The notes: a model not told the origin generated them from the letters alone. DNA of 64,000 nucleotides from SCUB01 sp041918675 (GCA_041918675.1 JAYRVF010000005.1:124001-188000); one strand, 5' to 3'; shown: positions 53,119 to 62,085, numbered from the stretch's first letter. A program made the numbers and translations.

Positions 53119-54003
53119 ATGGAAGACCTCAACGACCTCGTGATATTCGCCAAGATCGTCGAGCTGCGCAGCTTCTCGGCGGCGGCGCGCTCGCTTGGCA
53201 TGCCGAAGTCCAATGTCAGCTATCGGATGACGCGGCTCGAGGAGCGTCTGGGCGTGCGGCTGCTGCAGCGGACCACGCGCAGCCTGAGCGTGACCAGCGC
53301 GGGCGACCTTTACTATCAACACTGCAAGACGATCGCGCGGAACGCGGAAGAAGCGAGCGCGGCGATCCATAATATTCAGGCGCGGCCGCGCGGCATCCTG
53401 CGCATCAGCTTCCCGATCGCGTTCGGACACATATTCATCGTTCCGCTGATCGTCGACTTCATGACGCTTTATCCCGAGGTCCGCGTCTTGATGTTCTCAT
53501 CGGATCGACGCGTCGATCTGATCGAGGAGAATTTCGATCTCGTCATCAGGATCGGTCCGCTTCAGCCGTCGGCGATGATCGCGCGCCGCCTCGGCACGTT
53601 GCACCAGCATCTTTTCGCGAGCCCGAAATATCTCGCGCGGCGCGGCACGCCGGTGCTGCCGGAAGAGCTCAGCGCGCATGATTGCATCGCGTTCGGGGAA
53701 AGCATTTCGTCGACCCAATGGACCTTGATCGGGCCGAACGAGACGAAGGTCATCCAGTTCGAGCCGCGTAGCGCCGGCAACGACCCGATCATGTTGCGGT
53801 CGCTGGTGAGCAAGGATCTCGGTATCGCGATGATCTCGGATGTGCTCTGCCGACAGACCGAGGCGACCGGCGAATTGGTGCGCATCCTGCCGGCATGGTC
53901 GGCCCCGCCGATCGACTGCCATGTCCTGTTCCCGAGCCACAAGGGGCTGCCGCTCCTCGTCAGGACCTTTCTCGATTACGTCACCAGCAAGCTCGCGATC
54001 TAG
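53119..54003 (+). CDS. LysR family transcriptional regulator
   Basis: This 294-residue protein has the LysR HTH at residues 1-60 (FAKIVELRSFSAAARSLGMP, KSNVSYRMTRLEERLGVRLL, QRTTRSLSVTSAG) and the two-lobed effector domain after about residue 90 (RPRGILRISFPIAFGHIFIV, LIEENFDLVIRIGPLQPSAM, MLRSLVSKDLGIAMISDVLC). It resembles the CrgA/DsdC-like group of uncharacterised regulators. Divergence from the isochorismatase/pyrogallol hydroxytransferase side and the position in front of the second TRAP set make it the best candidate regulator for both. The effector is unknown; a trihydroxybenzene is a reasonable guess. Confidence 0.92.
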   Translation: MEDLNDLVIFAKIVELRSFSAAARSLGMPKSNVSYRMTRLEERLGVRLLQRTTRSLSVTSAGDLYYQHCKTIARNAEEASAAIHNIQARPRGILRISFPIAFGHIFIVPLIVDFMTLYPEVRVLMFSSDRRVDLIEENFDLVIRIGPLQPSAMIARRLGTLHQHLFASPKYLARRGTPVLPEELSAHDCIAFGESISSTQWTLIGPNETKVIQFEPRSAGNDPIMLRSLVSKDLGIAMISDVLCRQTEATGELVRILPAWSAPPIDCHVLFPSHKGLPLLVRTFLDYVTSKLAI

Positions 54004-54511
54004 CCCGCGGTCGCTCGCGCGCGCGGTTGCCGACCGGCCGTTGAATCTTCATTCAGCGGCGGATGGCGGCGCGCCTCGCGGTAAGTCTCGCGTCCTCGCC
54101 GCCGCATCGGTATTCCGCCCTCCCGCGTACGAGGTGGAGGAAGGCAGAATGCAACCGGCCGATGGTGGCGCGACGGGAAATGTCCGTCAGGCATCGCCGG
54201 CGTCCGGCGTCGGTTTTTCACGTGCCTATTGCGCCCGAACGCGTTCGAGGTCAGTCTTTCGATCTGGCTCAAGACGGCCAAACTCGAGACGACCAAATTC
54301 GAGGCGACCAAGACCGCGAATGCCGCCAGAGAAGCCGTTTCACATCCAATCAACGCGCCACGCGCCGGATATCCCAAGGCCCTCACCCCCCGGAGCTGGC
54401 TTGCGAGTTACCCAGCAAATCCCGGTATCACAACGGATCGTGGGTGGACCGCGGGTTCGCGTATGCGGCGCCGGCCCGATTTCCAATCAAAAGAATGGGA
54501 GGAACCGATCG
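54004..54511 (+). other. Intergenic region upstream of the second TRAP operon, with a 15-bp tandem repeat
   Basis: No supported gene lies in these 508 bp. Three imperfect 15-bp copies run at 54268-54282, 54283-54297 and 54298-54312 (consensus CTCGAGACGACCAAA). A palindrome TGAAT-CTTC-ATTCA lies at 54042-54055, 40 bp after the LysR stop. The promoter of dctP should be in the right half. In one frame the repeats encode a Lys/Thr/Glu heptad-like peptide (LKTAKLETTKFEATK), but that frame lacks a credible start and stop arrangement. Confidence 0.5.
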
Positions 54512-55615
54512 ATGATCAAGCTCAAGCTAGCGAAGGCTGCCGCCGGATTGTGCGTCGCAGCAGGAATTGGCCTGGCAAGCCCCGTCCCGGCGACCGCGCA
54601 AGAAACCATCAACCTGACCATCGCCTCGAGCCACCCGACGACATTGGCCTGGGTCGGTTTGATGTCCTCCTATTTCGTGCCGGAGGTCAACAAGCGGCTC
54701 GAAGCGGCGGGCGGCAAGTACAAGATCGCCTGGCGCGAGGTCTATGGCGGCCAGCTCTACAAGCAGAACGCCACGCTGACGTCCGTCGAGCAGGGCGTGA
54801 CCGACATCGGCTGGGTGTTCACGCAGCTTGAAGCGGCCAAGATGCCGCTGTTCAACGTCACGACGGTTGCCCCCTTCACGACCGACAACCTGCCGATCAT
54901 CCTCGATGTCATGAACGAATTGGCCGAGGCCAACGCGGGCATGAAGAAGGAGTGGGAGAAGAACAACCTGGTGTTCCTCGGCTCGACCGGCGTCGACACC
55001 TATCACCTGTACACGAAGGCGCCGGTCAACAGCTACGCCGACCTCAAGGGACGCAAGCTCGGCGCGCCGGGAACCATCGGTCTTTGGCTGCGCGGCTCGG
55101 GCGCGGTTCCGGTCGACGGCTCGCTCCAGACCTACTACACCGACATTCAATCCGGCGTCGCCGAAGGCGCGGTCTCGATCGCCACCGGCATTCTGCCGTC
55201 GCGCGTCTACGAGGTCGCCCCCTACATCACGACGGTCAACATCGGCGCTTTGTCGGTCGGCGCCATCGCCATCAACAAGGACACATGGGAGAAACTGCCC
55301 GCCGAGGTGCGCGCCGTGCTCAAGGAAGCCGGCAAGGGCTACACCGTCGCGCTCGGCAAGGAAGTCATGACGCGGGCGGAAACGGCCGAAAAGAAGATGA
55401 TCGAGGCCGGCGCGAGCCTGTCGCCGCCGGTGCAGGTCAAGCCGTTCTCGGCGAGCGAGCGCGAATTGTGGATCAAGACGATGCCCAATCTCGCCGCCGA
55501 TTGGGTGAAGACGAACGAGGCGAAGGGCCTGCCCGCGCGCGACGTGCTGGCGGCCTACATGGACGGCCTGCGCAAGCGCGGTGTCAAGCCCGCCCGCAAT
55601 TGGGACAAGGAATAG
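54512..55615 (+). CDS. dctP: TRAP transporter substrate-binding protein, DctP family (second set)
   Basis: The ATG at 54512 has GGGAGGA about 9 nt upstream; 367 residues. A signal peptide is present (LAKAAAGLCVAAGIGLASP, cleavage near ATAQE). The mature part has the DctP features LTIASSHPTTLAWVGLMSSY, YKIAWREVYGGQLYKQNATL, GVTDIGWVFTQLEAAKMPLF, GRKLGAPGTIGLWLRGSG and QSGVAEGAVSIATGILPSRV. It is not closely similar to the DctP at 41716-42753, so the two transporters probably carry different compounds. It is the first gene of its TRAP operon and is followed by a stem-loop. Confidence 0.93.
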   Translation: MIKLKLAKAAAGLCVAAGIGLASPVPATAQETINLTIASSHPTTLAWVGLMSSYFVPEVNKRLEAAGGKYKIAWREVYGGQLYKQNATLTSVEQGVTDIGWVFTQLEAAKMPLFNVTTVAPFTTDNLPIILDVMNELAEANAGMKKEWEKNNLVFLGSTGVDTYHLYTKAPVNSYADLKGRKLGAPGTIGLWLRGSGAVPVDGSLQTYYTDIQSGVAEGAVSIATGILPSRVYEVAPYITTVNIGALSVGAIAINKDTWEKLPAEVRAVLKEAGKGYTVALGKEVMTRAETAEKKMIEAGASLSPPVQVKPFSASERELWIKTMPNLAADWVKTNEAKGLPARDVLAAYMDGLRKRGVKPARNWDKE

Positions 55616-55624
55616 GCCACGACA

Positions 55625-55653
55625 TGATTCCCGCCGCGCCGCGGCGGGAATCA
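55625..55653 (+). terminator. Strong stem-loop between dctP and dctQ of the second TRAP operon
   Basis: TGATTCCCGCCGC at 55625-55637 pairs perfectly with GCGGCGGGAATCA at 55641-55653 around a GCC loop, 9 bp after the dctP stop. No T-run follows. Position, size and core sequence (GCGGCGGG next to AAT) resemble the palindrome after the other dctP gene (41685-41708), suggesting the same role in raising binding-protein over permease expression. Confidence 0.6.
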
Positions 55654-55690
55654 ACTCCTTGCTTCTTTGGCTGGATGGAGGAGTGCCGCG

Positions 55691-56251
55691 ATGTCCCACG
55701 AGCGCATGCCGGACCTGACCGAGACCAGCGAACCGGAGCCCGAACGGCAGACGCCATTCGGGCTTTTCGTCGACGGCCTCAACAGCGTGGGCTCGCTGCT
55801 GATCCTGGCCGTCATGCTGATGATGTGCGCAGATGTCGTCGCCCGTGATGCCTTCAACAATCCGCAGCCGGGCGTCGCGGAGATGGTCGGCGTATCGATC
55901 GTCGCCATTCTGTTTCTGCAACTCGCCAGCACCGTGCGGCACGGACGCATGGCGCGGGCCGATCTGTTCCTCGATCCGTTCAAGGCCTCATGGCCGGTCG
56001 GCGGCGGCGTTCTGGAAGCGGTCTTCTGCGTCATGGGAACCGCCATGTGCATGCTGGTATTCTATGCCACGCTCCCGGTCTTTCTACGCGCGTGGCGGGA
56101 CTCCGAATTTTTCGGCGTCGAGAACCTGTTCACATTCCCGACCTGGCCGGTGCGGATCATCGTGCTGATCGGCAGCGCCACCGCCGCGATCCAATATCTG
56201 CTTCTCGCGTGGCGGGCACTTGGTCGCGCGTTTGGCGATAACGGCCGATAG
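55691..56251 (+). CDS. dctQ: TRAP transporter small permease, DctQ family (second set)
   Basis: The ATG at 55691 follows GGAGGAG; 186 residues. Four membrane helices are visible (GSLLILAVMLMMCADVVARD, VSIVAILFLQLASTVRHGRM, LEAVFCVMGTAMCMLVFYAT, IIVLIGSATAAIQYLLLAW). The loop FFGVENLFTFPTWPVRIIV before the last helix is a family hallmark. It should stabilise the DctM channel encoded 13 bp downstream. Confidence 0.92.
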   Translation: MSHERMPDLTETSEPEPERQTPFGLFVDGLNSVGSLLILAVMLMMCADVVARDAFNNPQPGVAEMVGVSIVAILFLQLASTVRHGRMARADLFLDPFKASWPVGGGVLEAVFCVMGTAMCMLVFYATLPVFLRAWRDSEFFGVENLFTFPTWPVRIIVLIGSATAAIQYLLLAWRALGRAFGDNGR

Positions 56252-56264
56252 GAAAGCCGCGTTC

Positions 56265-57578
56265 ATGGACCCCATCACCGTCGGCTTGATCGCCATCGTC
56301 CTGATGTTGAGCCTCATCTATTTCGGGGCGCATATCGGCATCGCCCTGATGTTCGTCTCGTTCGTCAGCGTGTCGATGCTCAAGACCCCGGTCATCGCCG
56401 CGCGAATGGTGGCGGCCGCGGCCAATGATACCTTGCAGGACTATCTCTTCGGCGTGGTGCCGCTGTTCGTGCTGATGGGACTTCTCGTCAGCGTGTCCGG
56501 GGTCGGACGCGATACCTTCGATGTCGCGCAATGGCTGATGCGTCGGGTCAAGGGCGGGCTCGGCGTCGCCACCGTCGCGTCCAACGCGGTATTCGCGGCG
56601 ATCACCGGGATCAGCATCGCCTCGGCTTCGGTGTTCACCAAGGTCGCGGTGCCCGAGATGATCCGCCACGGCTATACGCCGCGCTTTTCGGTCGGCGTCG
56701 TCGCCGGCAGTTCCGTGCTCGGCATGCTGATCCCGCCGAGCCTCCTGATGATCATCTACGGCGTCCTTTCCGAGCAATCGATCGGCCGCATGTTCATCGC
56801 CGGCATCATTCCCGGCATCGTGCTGGCGATCATGTTCTCGGTGATGATCGTGACGATGGCGCATCTGATGCCTCAACGGCTTTACGTCGCCAGAGACGCC
56901 GATCACGTCGCCGACCACACCGAGACGATCGGCTCGGCCATCGTCAAGGCGATCCCGATCGTCGCGCTGATCGGCGTCGTGCTCGGCGGCCTCTATGGCG
57001 GATTGTTCACGCCGACGGAAGCGGGAGCCGCCGGCGCCGCCGGCGCGCTCATCATCGCGCTGGTTCGTCGCACGCTCGGGCCGAGGCAATTCTGGCGCGT
57101 GCTGGTCGAGACCGGCCAGGTCACGGTCTCGGTTCTGTTCCTCGTCATGGCGGCCAGTCTCTACAGCCGGATGTTGGCGTTGACCGGACTGCCGGCGACG
57201 GTCGCCACCGCCATCACCACGCTCGGACTTGAGCTCTATGGATTTCTCGGCGTCTACGTCCTGGTCGTCCTGGGGCTTGGCTGCATCATCGACTCGGTAT
57301 CGATCATGCTGATCATGCTGCCCATCGTCCTGCCGATCGCGACGCAGTTCGGGATGGATCTGGTGTGGTTCGGCGTCGTGACCGTGGTCGCGGTCGAGAT
57401 CGGTCTGATCACGCCGCCATTCGGAATCTCCGTCTATACCGTCAAGGCGACCTTGAACAATCCGAACATCACCATTCGCGATATTTTCGCCGGCAGCTTT
57501 CCATTCGTCCTCTGCATGGCGGCCGTGCTGGTCATCTTGATCATCTTCCCGTCGCTGAGCACGATACTGGTGCGATGA
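56265..57578 (+). CDS. dctM: TRAP transporter large permease, DctM family (second set)
   Basis: The start at 56265 (MDPITVGLIAIVLML, 437 residues) has AGGAAA in front. It shows the full DctM pattern: HIGIALMFVSFVSVSMLKTP, LFVLMGLLVSVSGVGRDTFD, GSSVLGMLIPPSLLMIIYGV, AGIIPGIVLAIMFSVMIV, YGGLFTPTEAGAAGAAGALI and EIGLITPPFGISVYTVKATL. With the preceding dctP and dctQ it forms a complete tripartite importer. It converges on the acetoacetate-CoA ligase gene with 70 bp between. Confidence 0.94.
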   Translation: MDPITVGLIAIVLMLSLIYFGAHIGIALMFVSFVSVSMLKTPVIAARMVAAAANDTLQDYLFGVVPLFVLMGLLVSVSGVGRDTFDVAQWLMRRVKGGLGVATVASNAVFAAITGISIASASVFTKVAVPEMIRHGYTPRFSVGVVAGSSVLGMLIPPSLLMIIYGVLSEQSIGRMFIAGIIPGIVLAIMFSVMIVTMAHLMPQRLYVARDADHVADHTETIGSAIVKAIPIVALIGVVLGGLYGGLFTPTEAGAAGAAGALIIALVRRTLGPRQFWRVLVETGQVTVSVLFLVMAASLYSRMLALTGLPATVATAITTLGLELYGFLGVYVLVVLGLGCIIDSVSIMLIMLPIVLPIATQFGMDLVWFGVVTVVAVEIGLITPPFGISVYTVKATLNNPNITIRDIFAGSFPFVLCMAAVLVILIIFPSLSTILVR

Positions 57579-57648
57579 GCGGGGCGCGAGAAGCCACTGC
57601 GGCGGCTTTGCTCATCGACCACCTCTCCTTGTCGCCGCCGTCCTCGCC

Positions 57649-59640
57649 TCAGATCCGGTAGTCCCGTTGGGTGCGGGCATACTCGACAAAGGCGTCGAGC
57701 GTTCGCGGATTGGCCATGGCGTTGCGGTTAAGTACCTTGTCGGGCGCCGCGCCCATCAAAATCCGACGAACCGGCACTTCCATCTTCTTACCGGTGAGCG
57801 TGTAGGGGATTTCGGGAACGACAATGATCTTGTCGGGGACGTGGCGCGCGGTGCAGGCCCGCCGCAGCGTGTCGGCGATGCCGCGCTCAAGATCGCGGTC
57901 GAATGCCTTGTCCGGCTTGAGCTTGACGAAAAGCGGCATGAAAAAGCCGCCGCCGGGCAGATCGAGATTGACGATCAGGCCGTCGGCGATCCCGTCGACC
58001 TGATCGAGCGCGCGGTAGATTTCCGCGGTACCGATCCGCACGCCGTGCCGGTTCAACGTGGCATCCGAGCGGCCGAGCACGAAACAGCCGCCCCGCGCGT
58101 TGATGCGCAGCAGGTCGCCGTGCCGCCACACCCCCGGATAGGTGTCGAAATACGTGTCCCGATATCGCTGACCGGACTCGTCGCCCCAGAAGCGGATCGG
58201 CATCGACGGCAGCGGCTTGGTGATGACGAACTCGCCGACCTCGTCGATCACGCTGTTGCCATCCTCGTCGAAGCACTCGACCGCGACGCCAAGCTGCCGC
58301 GCCTGGATTTCGCCGGCGCGAACGGGCAGGATCGCGACGCCGCCGACAAAGCCCGTGCAGCAATCCGTTCCGCCGCTCCCGGTTGCGATCCAAAGGTCGG
58401 ATTTGACGTTGGCATAGAACCAGGCCGTGCATTCGGCCGACACCGGCGAGCCCGCCGGCATGATCGCGCGCAACTTTTCGAGTTTGTAGCGCTCGCGCGG
58501 CACGATCCCGGCCTTGCGCATGATGTCGACATAGGACGGGCTAGCGCCGAAGAACGCAGCGCCACTCTCATCGGCCATCCGCCACAGGCGATCGATCTCG
58601 GGGTAGGCCGGATTGCCGTCGTAAAGAACCGGGCAGACCCCCTGCAGTAGCATCGACGCGACGAAGTTCCACATCATCCATCCGGTCGTGGTGTAGAAGA
58701 ACGCGCGCTCCCCGGGATGCAGATCCATATGGAAGTTGAGCGACTTCAGCATCTCGATGGTGATGCCGCCATGGCCGTGAACGATCGGCTTGGGCAGCCC
58801 CGTGGTTCCGGAGGAAAACAGAATCCATAGTGGATGATCGAACGGCACCTGCTCGAATTCGAAGTCGGCGGCGGCGACCGGCGGGCGGTCGAACAGGCTC
58901 CGCCAGCCGCGGCTCTTCGGCGAGATCCCGAGCGGCCGGTCCGGCGCGAGACGCGGCAACTCGATGACGTGGTCGAGGCTGTCGAGCGCGCCGACGATCT
59001 GGCGCAATTCCTCGCGCCGGTCGAAATCCTTTCCGCCATAACGATAGCCGTCGACGCAGAACAGCACTTTCGGCCGCAATTGCGACAGGCGGTCAAGCAC
59101 GCCCCGCGAGCCGAAATCCGGCGAACAACTCGCCCAGATCGCGCCGATCGCCGTCGCCGCGAACATGGCGATCATCGTCTCCGGGATGTTCGGCATATAG
59201 GAGGCGACGCGGTCGCCAGGCTTGACGCCGAGCGCGCGCAGCTCGGTCGCCAGGGTGCGAACGTCGCTCGCGAGACGCTCCCATGGCAAGCCCGCCAGCG
59301 GCGCGTCTTCGGAGAGGTACAAAAGCGCGTCCGTGCCCGGCCGCTCCCGCCTTAGAATATGCTCGGCGTAATTGAGGCGCGCGCCGGGAAACCATTTGGC
59401 TCCCGGCATCGACGCGTCGGCGAGCACGCGCTCATAGGGCGTCGACGACCGCATGTCGACGAAATCCCACAGCGCACCCCAAAACGCCTCCTGGTCGCCG
59501 ACCGACCACCGCCATAACGCGCTGTAATCGGCGAATTCGAGGCCGCGTTCGCGTTTCAGCCAACGCATGAAGGCGATGATATTGGTACGTTCGATCCAGG
59601 CTTCGCCGGGTGTCCAAAGCAATTCACTCTCTTGGATCAT
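57649..59640 (-). CDS. Acetoacetate-CoA ligase
   Basis: This 663-residue adenylate-forming enzyme activates acetoacetate with ATP and CoA. The start at 59640 (MIQESELLWTPGEAWIERTN) gives the N-terminus expected for acetoacetyl-CoA synthetases. Motifs are LFSSGTTGLPKPIVHGHGG (A3), GSGGTDCCTGFVGG (A5 region, typical of this subfamily in place of the acetyl-CoA synthetase motif), VWRHGDLLRINARGG (A7/A8) and YTLTGKKMEVPVRRIL (A10, catalytic Lys). Acetoacetate is a product of some phloroglucinol and other ring-fission routes, so its place beside the pyrogallol cluster may be functional; ketone-body or PHB turnover is the alternative. It is single-gene and convergent with dctM. Confidence 0.93.
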   Translation of the reverse strand: MIQESELLWTPGEAWIERTNIIAFMRWLKRERGLEFADYSALWRWSVGDQEAFWGALWDFVDMRSSTPYERVLADASMPGAKWFPGARLNYAEHILRRERPGTDALLYLSEDAPLAGLPWERLASDVRTLATELRALGVKPGDRVASYMPNIPETMIAMFAATAIGAIWASCSPDFGSRGVLDRLSQLRPKVLFCVDGYRYGGKDFDRREELRQIVGALDSLDHVIELPRLAPDRPLGISPKSRGWRSLFDRPPVAAADFEFEQVPFDHPLWILFSSGTTGLPKPIVHGHGGITIEMLKSLNFHMDLHPGERAFFYTTTGWMMWNFVASMLLQGVCPVLYDGNPAYPEIDRLWRMADESGAAFFGASPSYVDIMRKAGIVPRERYKLEKLRAIMPAGSPVSAECTAWFYANVKSDLWIATGSGGTDCCTGFVGGVAILPVRAGEIQARQLGVAVECFDEDGNSVIDEVGEFVITKPLPSMPIRFWGDESGQRYRDTYFDTYPGVWRHGDLLRINARGGCFVLGRSDATLNRHGVRIGTAEIYRALDQVDGIADGLIVNLDLPGGGFFMPLFVKLKPDKAFDRDLERGIADTLRRACTARHVPDKIIVVPEIPYTLTGKKMEVPVRRILMGAAPDKVLNRNAMANPRTLDAFVEYARTQRDYRI

Positions 59641-59707
59641 GCGCGCGTCGTCCCCCAACTCGCCGCCATCGCGGCACGCCAATCATTGATCTTCCCCGCG
59701 CGCGGCC

Positions 59708-60013
59708 TCACACGAGACCGAACTTGCGCGCCTTGATCAGCGCCACCGATCGGCGCCGCACGCCAAGCTTGGCGAAGATGCACTGCAAATACCACTTCAC
59801 CGAGCCTTCGGTCAGGCCCAGCCGCGCGCCGATCTCGCGGTTGGAGAGCCCCTGGGCGACGAGCTTGATCACGTCGCTTTCGCGCGCGTTGAGCGCCTCC
59901 GGCAGCGTTTCTAGATCGTCCATCCCGTTCGGCGCAAGCACCTCCTTGTCCCCGCCGCCGATCCGCCCGCGCCAATCCGCCCGCGTCGGGCGATTTCGGA
60001 GCCCTTCGTCCAA
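59708..60013 (-). CDS. Small protein with a lone LuxR-type HTH domain
   Basis: The frame encodes up to 101 residues from a TTG at 60013, or 71 residues from an ATG at 59923. The last 60 residues are a GerE/LuxR HTH: LNARESDVIKLVAQGLSNRE, IGARLGLTEGSVKWYLQCIF, AKLGVRRRSVALIKARKFGL. The KWYLQ variant is typical of MalT/LuxR-type regulators of the LAL kind. No sensor or receiver domain remains, so it is either a free-standing HTH protein or the tail of a decayed larger regulator. Its 3' end lies 68 bp from the acetoacetate-CoA ligase start. Confidence 0.65.
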   Translation of the reverse strand: MDEGLRNRPTRADWRGRIGGGDKEVLAPNGMDDLETLPEALNARESDVIKLVAQGLSNREIGARLGLTEGSVKWYLQCIFAKLGVRRRSVALIKARKFGLV

Positions 60014-60019
60014 TCGTCG

Positions 60020-60529
60020 TCAAATCTTCCGGCTGTCATAGGCCCAATGCAACAGCGCCTGCCGCTGGCGCTTGCGGCAGGTCTGATCGCCCCGCTCGCA
60101 ATGGCGTTGCACCTGCCTCACATGGCGGCGCATCGCCTTCCAGCGCTTGATCTGCCGCGCATCCTCGTCGGGCATGCGCCGACCCATGTAGTAGCGGCAA
60201 TACCACTGGAACCAGCCGCGCGGATCGGCGGGATGGATCCAGCCTTTCCGCCGCCATTCCGACAGCGGCTGGCTCGCGCCGACACCGAAGAAATTGAGCG
60301 AAGGATCGGCGCGATCCTTGGCGAGTTTCGCGCGCGTAAACCAGCTCTTGGGAAACTCCTTCCGGCAATCGGTCATGTATTTGCCGCCGAATACGCCGAG
60401 GCGCAGCATTTCCGCCGGCGTCAAGTCAGGGCGGAACTCGGGATCGAAAGCGCGTCCGACCGGCGCGACGCGCGCGTAGCGATAGTTCTTCTGCATGCGG
60501 TCGTTGACGATGATCGTCTTTCGTATCAC
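60020..60529 (-). CDS. Conserved protein of unknown function, Trp/Arg/Cys-rich
   Basis: The 169-residue frame starts with a GTG at 60529; an ATG at 60496 would give 158 residues, and neither has a strong ribosome site. I recognise it as a conserved family without known function, but no named domain can be given. Marked features are LTPAEMLRLGVFGGKYMTDC, FGVGASQPLSEWRRKGWIHP and DPRGWFQWYCRYYMGRRMPD, a basic helix RQIKRWKAMRRHVRQVQRHC, and the C-terminus RQRQALLHWAYDSRKI. It has many aromatic and basic residues and no signal peptide or membrane segment, suggesting a cytoplasmic, perhaps nucleic-acid-binding or enzymatic role. It lies 6 bp upstream of the LuxR-HTH frame. Confidence 0.72.
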   Translation of the reverse strand: MIRKTIIVNDRMQKNYRYARVAPVGRAFDPEFRPDLTPAEMLRLGVFGGKYMTDCRKEFPKSWFTRAKLAKDRADPSLNFFGVGASQPLSEWRRKGWIHPADPRGWFQWYCRYYMGRRMPDEDARQIKRWKAMRRHVRQVQRHCERGDQTCRKRQRQALLHWAYDSRKI

Positions 60530-60807
60530 GGCGCGCGTTCCATCGGCTCGGGCGGGACAAGCGGCGGGCGCCGCTCAACGAAGGCCAGTTGGCTCCCGCG
60601 ATGTTTCTACAAACATATGCGCGGAGCGGCGGCGGCGACAACGGCGTTTCGCGGCTCCGATACCTTCGATCCCCGCGTTCGCTTCCCGTGGCATTACCCG
60701 TCAGCAAGCCCGCCGCGCCATCACATCGATCGGCCACTCCCCCGCCCCTTTTCAATCCGGGTCCGAACGCGGCAATCGCGCGCCGAATTCGGCGGCAGTC
60801 CTCGCAT

Positions 60808-62085
60808 TCATCTTGCCGCCGACCGTCCCGGCGGTCGCGGCGTGGTTCGCGACGCGCGCCTGATCTCGGCCAGAACCGCGCGCGCCGCCGGCGACGGCAT
60901 CGCCCGTTCGCGCGTCGTGATGCCGATCTTCCGGCTGCTCGCGTCAAGCCTCACCGCCAACTCGACAAGCGCGCCCGACGCGAGCTCGTGTTGGAGCTGA
61001 TGCGGAGAGATGGCCGTCAGCATATCGCTTTTCATCAGCAGGCCGCGGATCAGCGCCAGGTCTCCCGTTTCGACGACCGGCGTCGGCGGTTCGATCTTGA
61101 GCTGGCGGAACGACTGGTCGATCAGTTGCCGGCCCGGCGCGCCGGGGCGCGGCAAAATCCACTTCGCCGTCAGCAGGTCCTTCAGCGCCACCTTGTGGCC
61201 CCGCAGCGGATGGCCCGCGCGGCCGATGACGCCAAGTCGATCATCGAACAAGGATTCGGTGGCGAGTTCGGATTTCTTGTCACCCCCGCGAAGGGCGCCG
61301 ACGATGAAATCGATCTCCCCGTCGCGCAGTCCCGCGGCCAGCACGTCATAGGTGCTTTCGACGATCGTGATCCGAATATTGGGATGGCGCGCGAGCGTCG
61401 CGGCGATCGCGGTGGGCAGAACATGGGTGCGGCTGAGCGGAAGGGCGCCGATCGCGACGTGGCCGCGTAGCGTTCCGGCGATCGCCGCGATATCGGACCG
61501 CATGTGTCGCAATTCGGCGACGATACGCTTGCCACGCGACACCAGAATCGCGCCGAGGTCGGTCGCGACCATGCCGCGCATCATGCGCTGAAACAGCCGC
61601 GTGCCAACCGCCTTCTCCATGCGGGACAGCGCCATGCTCGCGCCGGCTTGCGTGAGGCCGACCCGCGCCGCGGCGCTGGATAGATTTCGCAGCTCCATCA
61701 ACGCCGTCAGCAAGCGGATGTTCCGCCCGCCGCGCAGCAGATTGGCGACCGCCGTCCGCTCCGCTTCGCGCCGCCGGCCGCCGGTGACCACGCCGGCTTC
61801 AACGGCCTCGGCGATCTCATCGTTGATGCGCGAGGCGCGGACGAGAACGGCCTTGCCATAGGCGTTGAGCAGAAGGCCGCGCGGCTTGCGCTCGAACAGC
61901 GCGACACCTAGTCCCCGCTCAAGCTCGCCGATCGCGCGCGCGATGGCGGAAGGCGCCTTGTATATCGCGGCCGAGGCCTTCGCGATCGATCCGCCTTGCG
62001 CCACGGCGACAAAGTCGCGGACATGATGCAGATAATCCTCGATTTCAGTATCGACCGGACGGACTTCGCTCACGACGTTCTCCAC
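60808..62085 (-). CDS. LysR family regulator with two tandem HTH domains
   Basis: At 425 residues this is about 120 longer than a usual LysR protein. The extra length is a second HTH: residues about 20-75 (VRDFVAVAQGGSIAKASAAI, ARAIGELERGLGVALFERKP) and again about 120-175 (LLTALMELRNLSSAAARVGL, ASMALSRMEKAVGTRLFQRM). The effector domain follows (LRGHVAIGALPLSRTHVLPT, AAGLRDGEIDFIVGALRGGD, ETGDLALIRGLLMKSDMLTA). Double-HTH LysR regulators are known from gallate and protocatechuate 4,5-cleavage clusters, and this one is divergent from galD and the gallate dioxygenase gene. Control of those genes by gallate or its ring-fission product is the likely role. Confidence 0.9.
   Translation of the reverse strand: MENVVSEVRPVDTEIEDYLHHVRDFVAVAQGGSIAKASAAIYKAPSAIARAIGELERGLGVALFERKPRGLLLNAYGKAVLVRASRINDEIAEAVEAGVVTGGRRREAERTAVANLLRGGRNIRLLTALMELRNLSSAAARVGLTQAGASMALSRMEKAVGTRLFQRMMRGMVATDLGAILVSRGKRIVAELRHMRSDIAAIAGTLRGHVAIGALPLSRTHVLPTAIAATLARHPNIRITIVESTYDVLAAGLRDGEIDFIVGALRGGDKKSELATESLFDDRLGVIGRAGHPLRGHKVALKDLLTAKWILPRPGAPGRQLIDQSFRQLKIEPPTPVVETGDLALIRGLLMKSDMLTAISPHQLQHELASGALVELAVRLDASSRKIGITTRERAMPSPAARAVLAEIRRASRTTPRPPGRSAAR

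Noticed and set aside
57580..57648. Terminator between dctM and acetoacetate-CoA ligase
   Set aside because: Only a 5-bp stem (AAGCC/GGCTT) with an 8-nt loop is visible; too weak to call.
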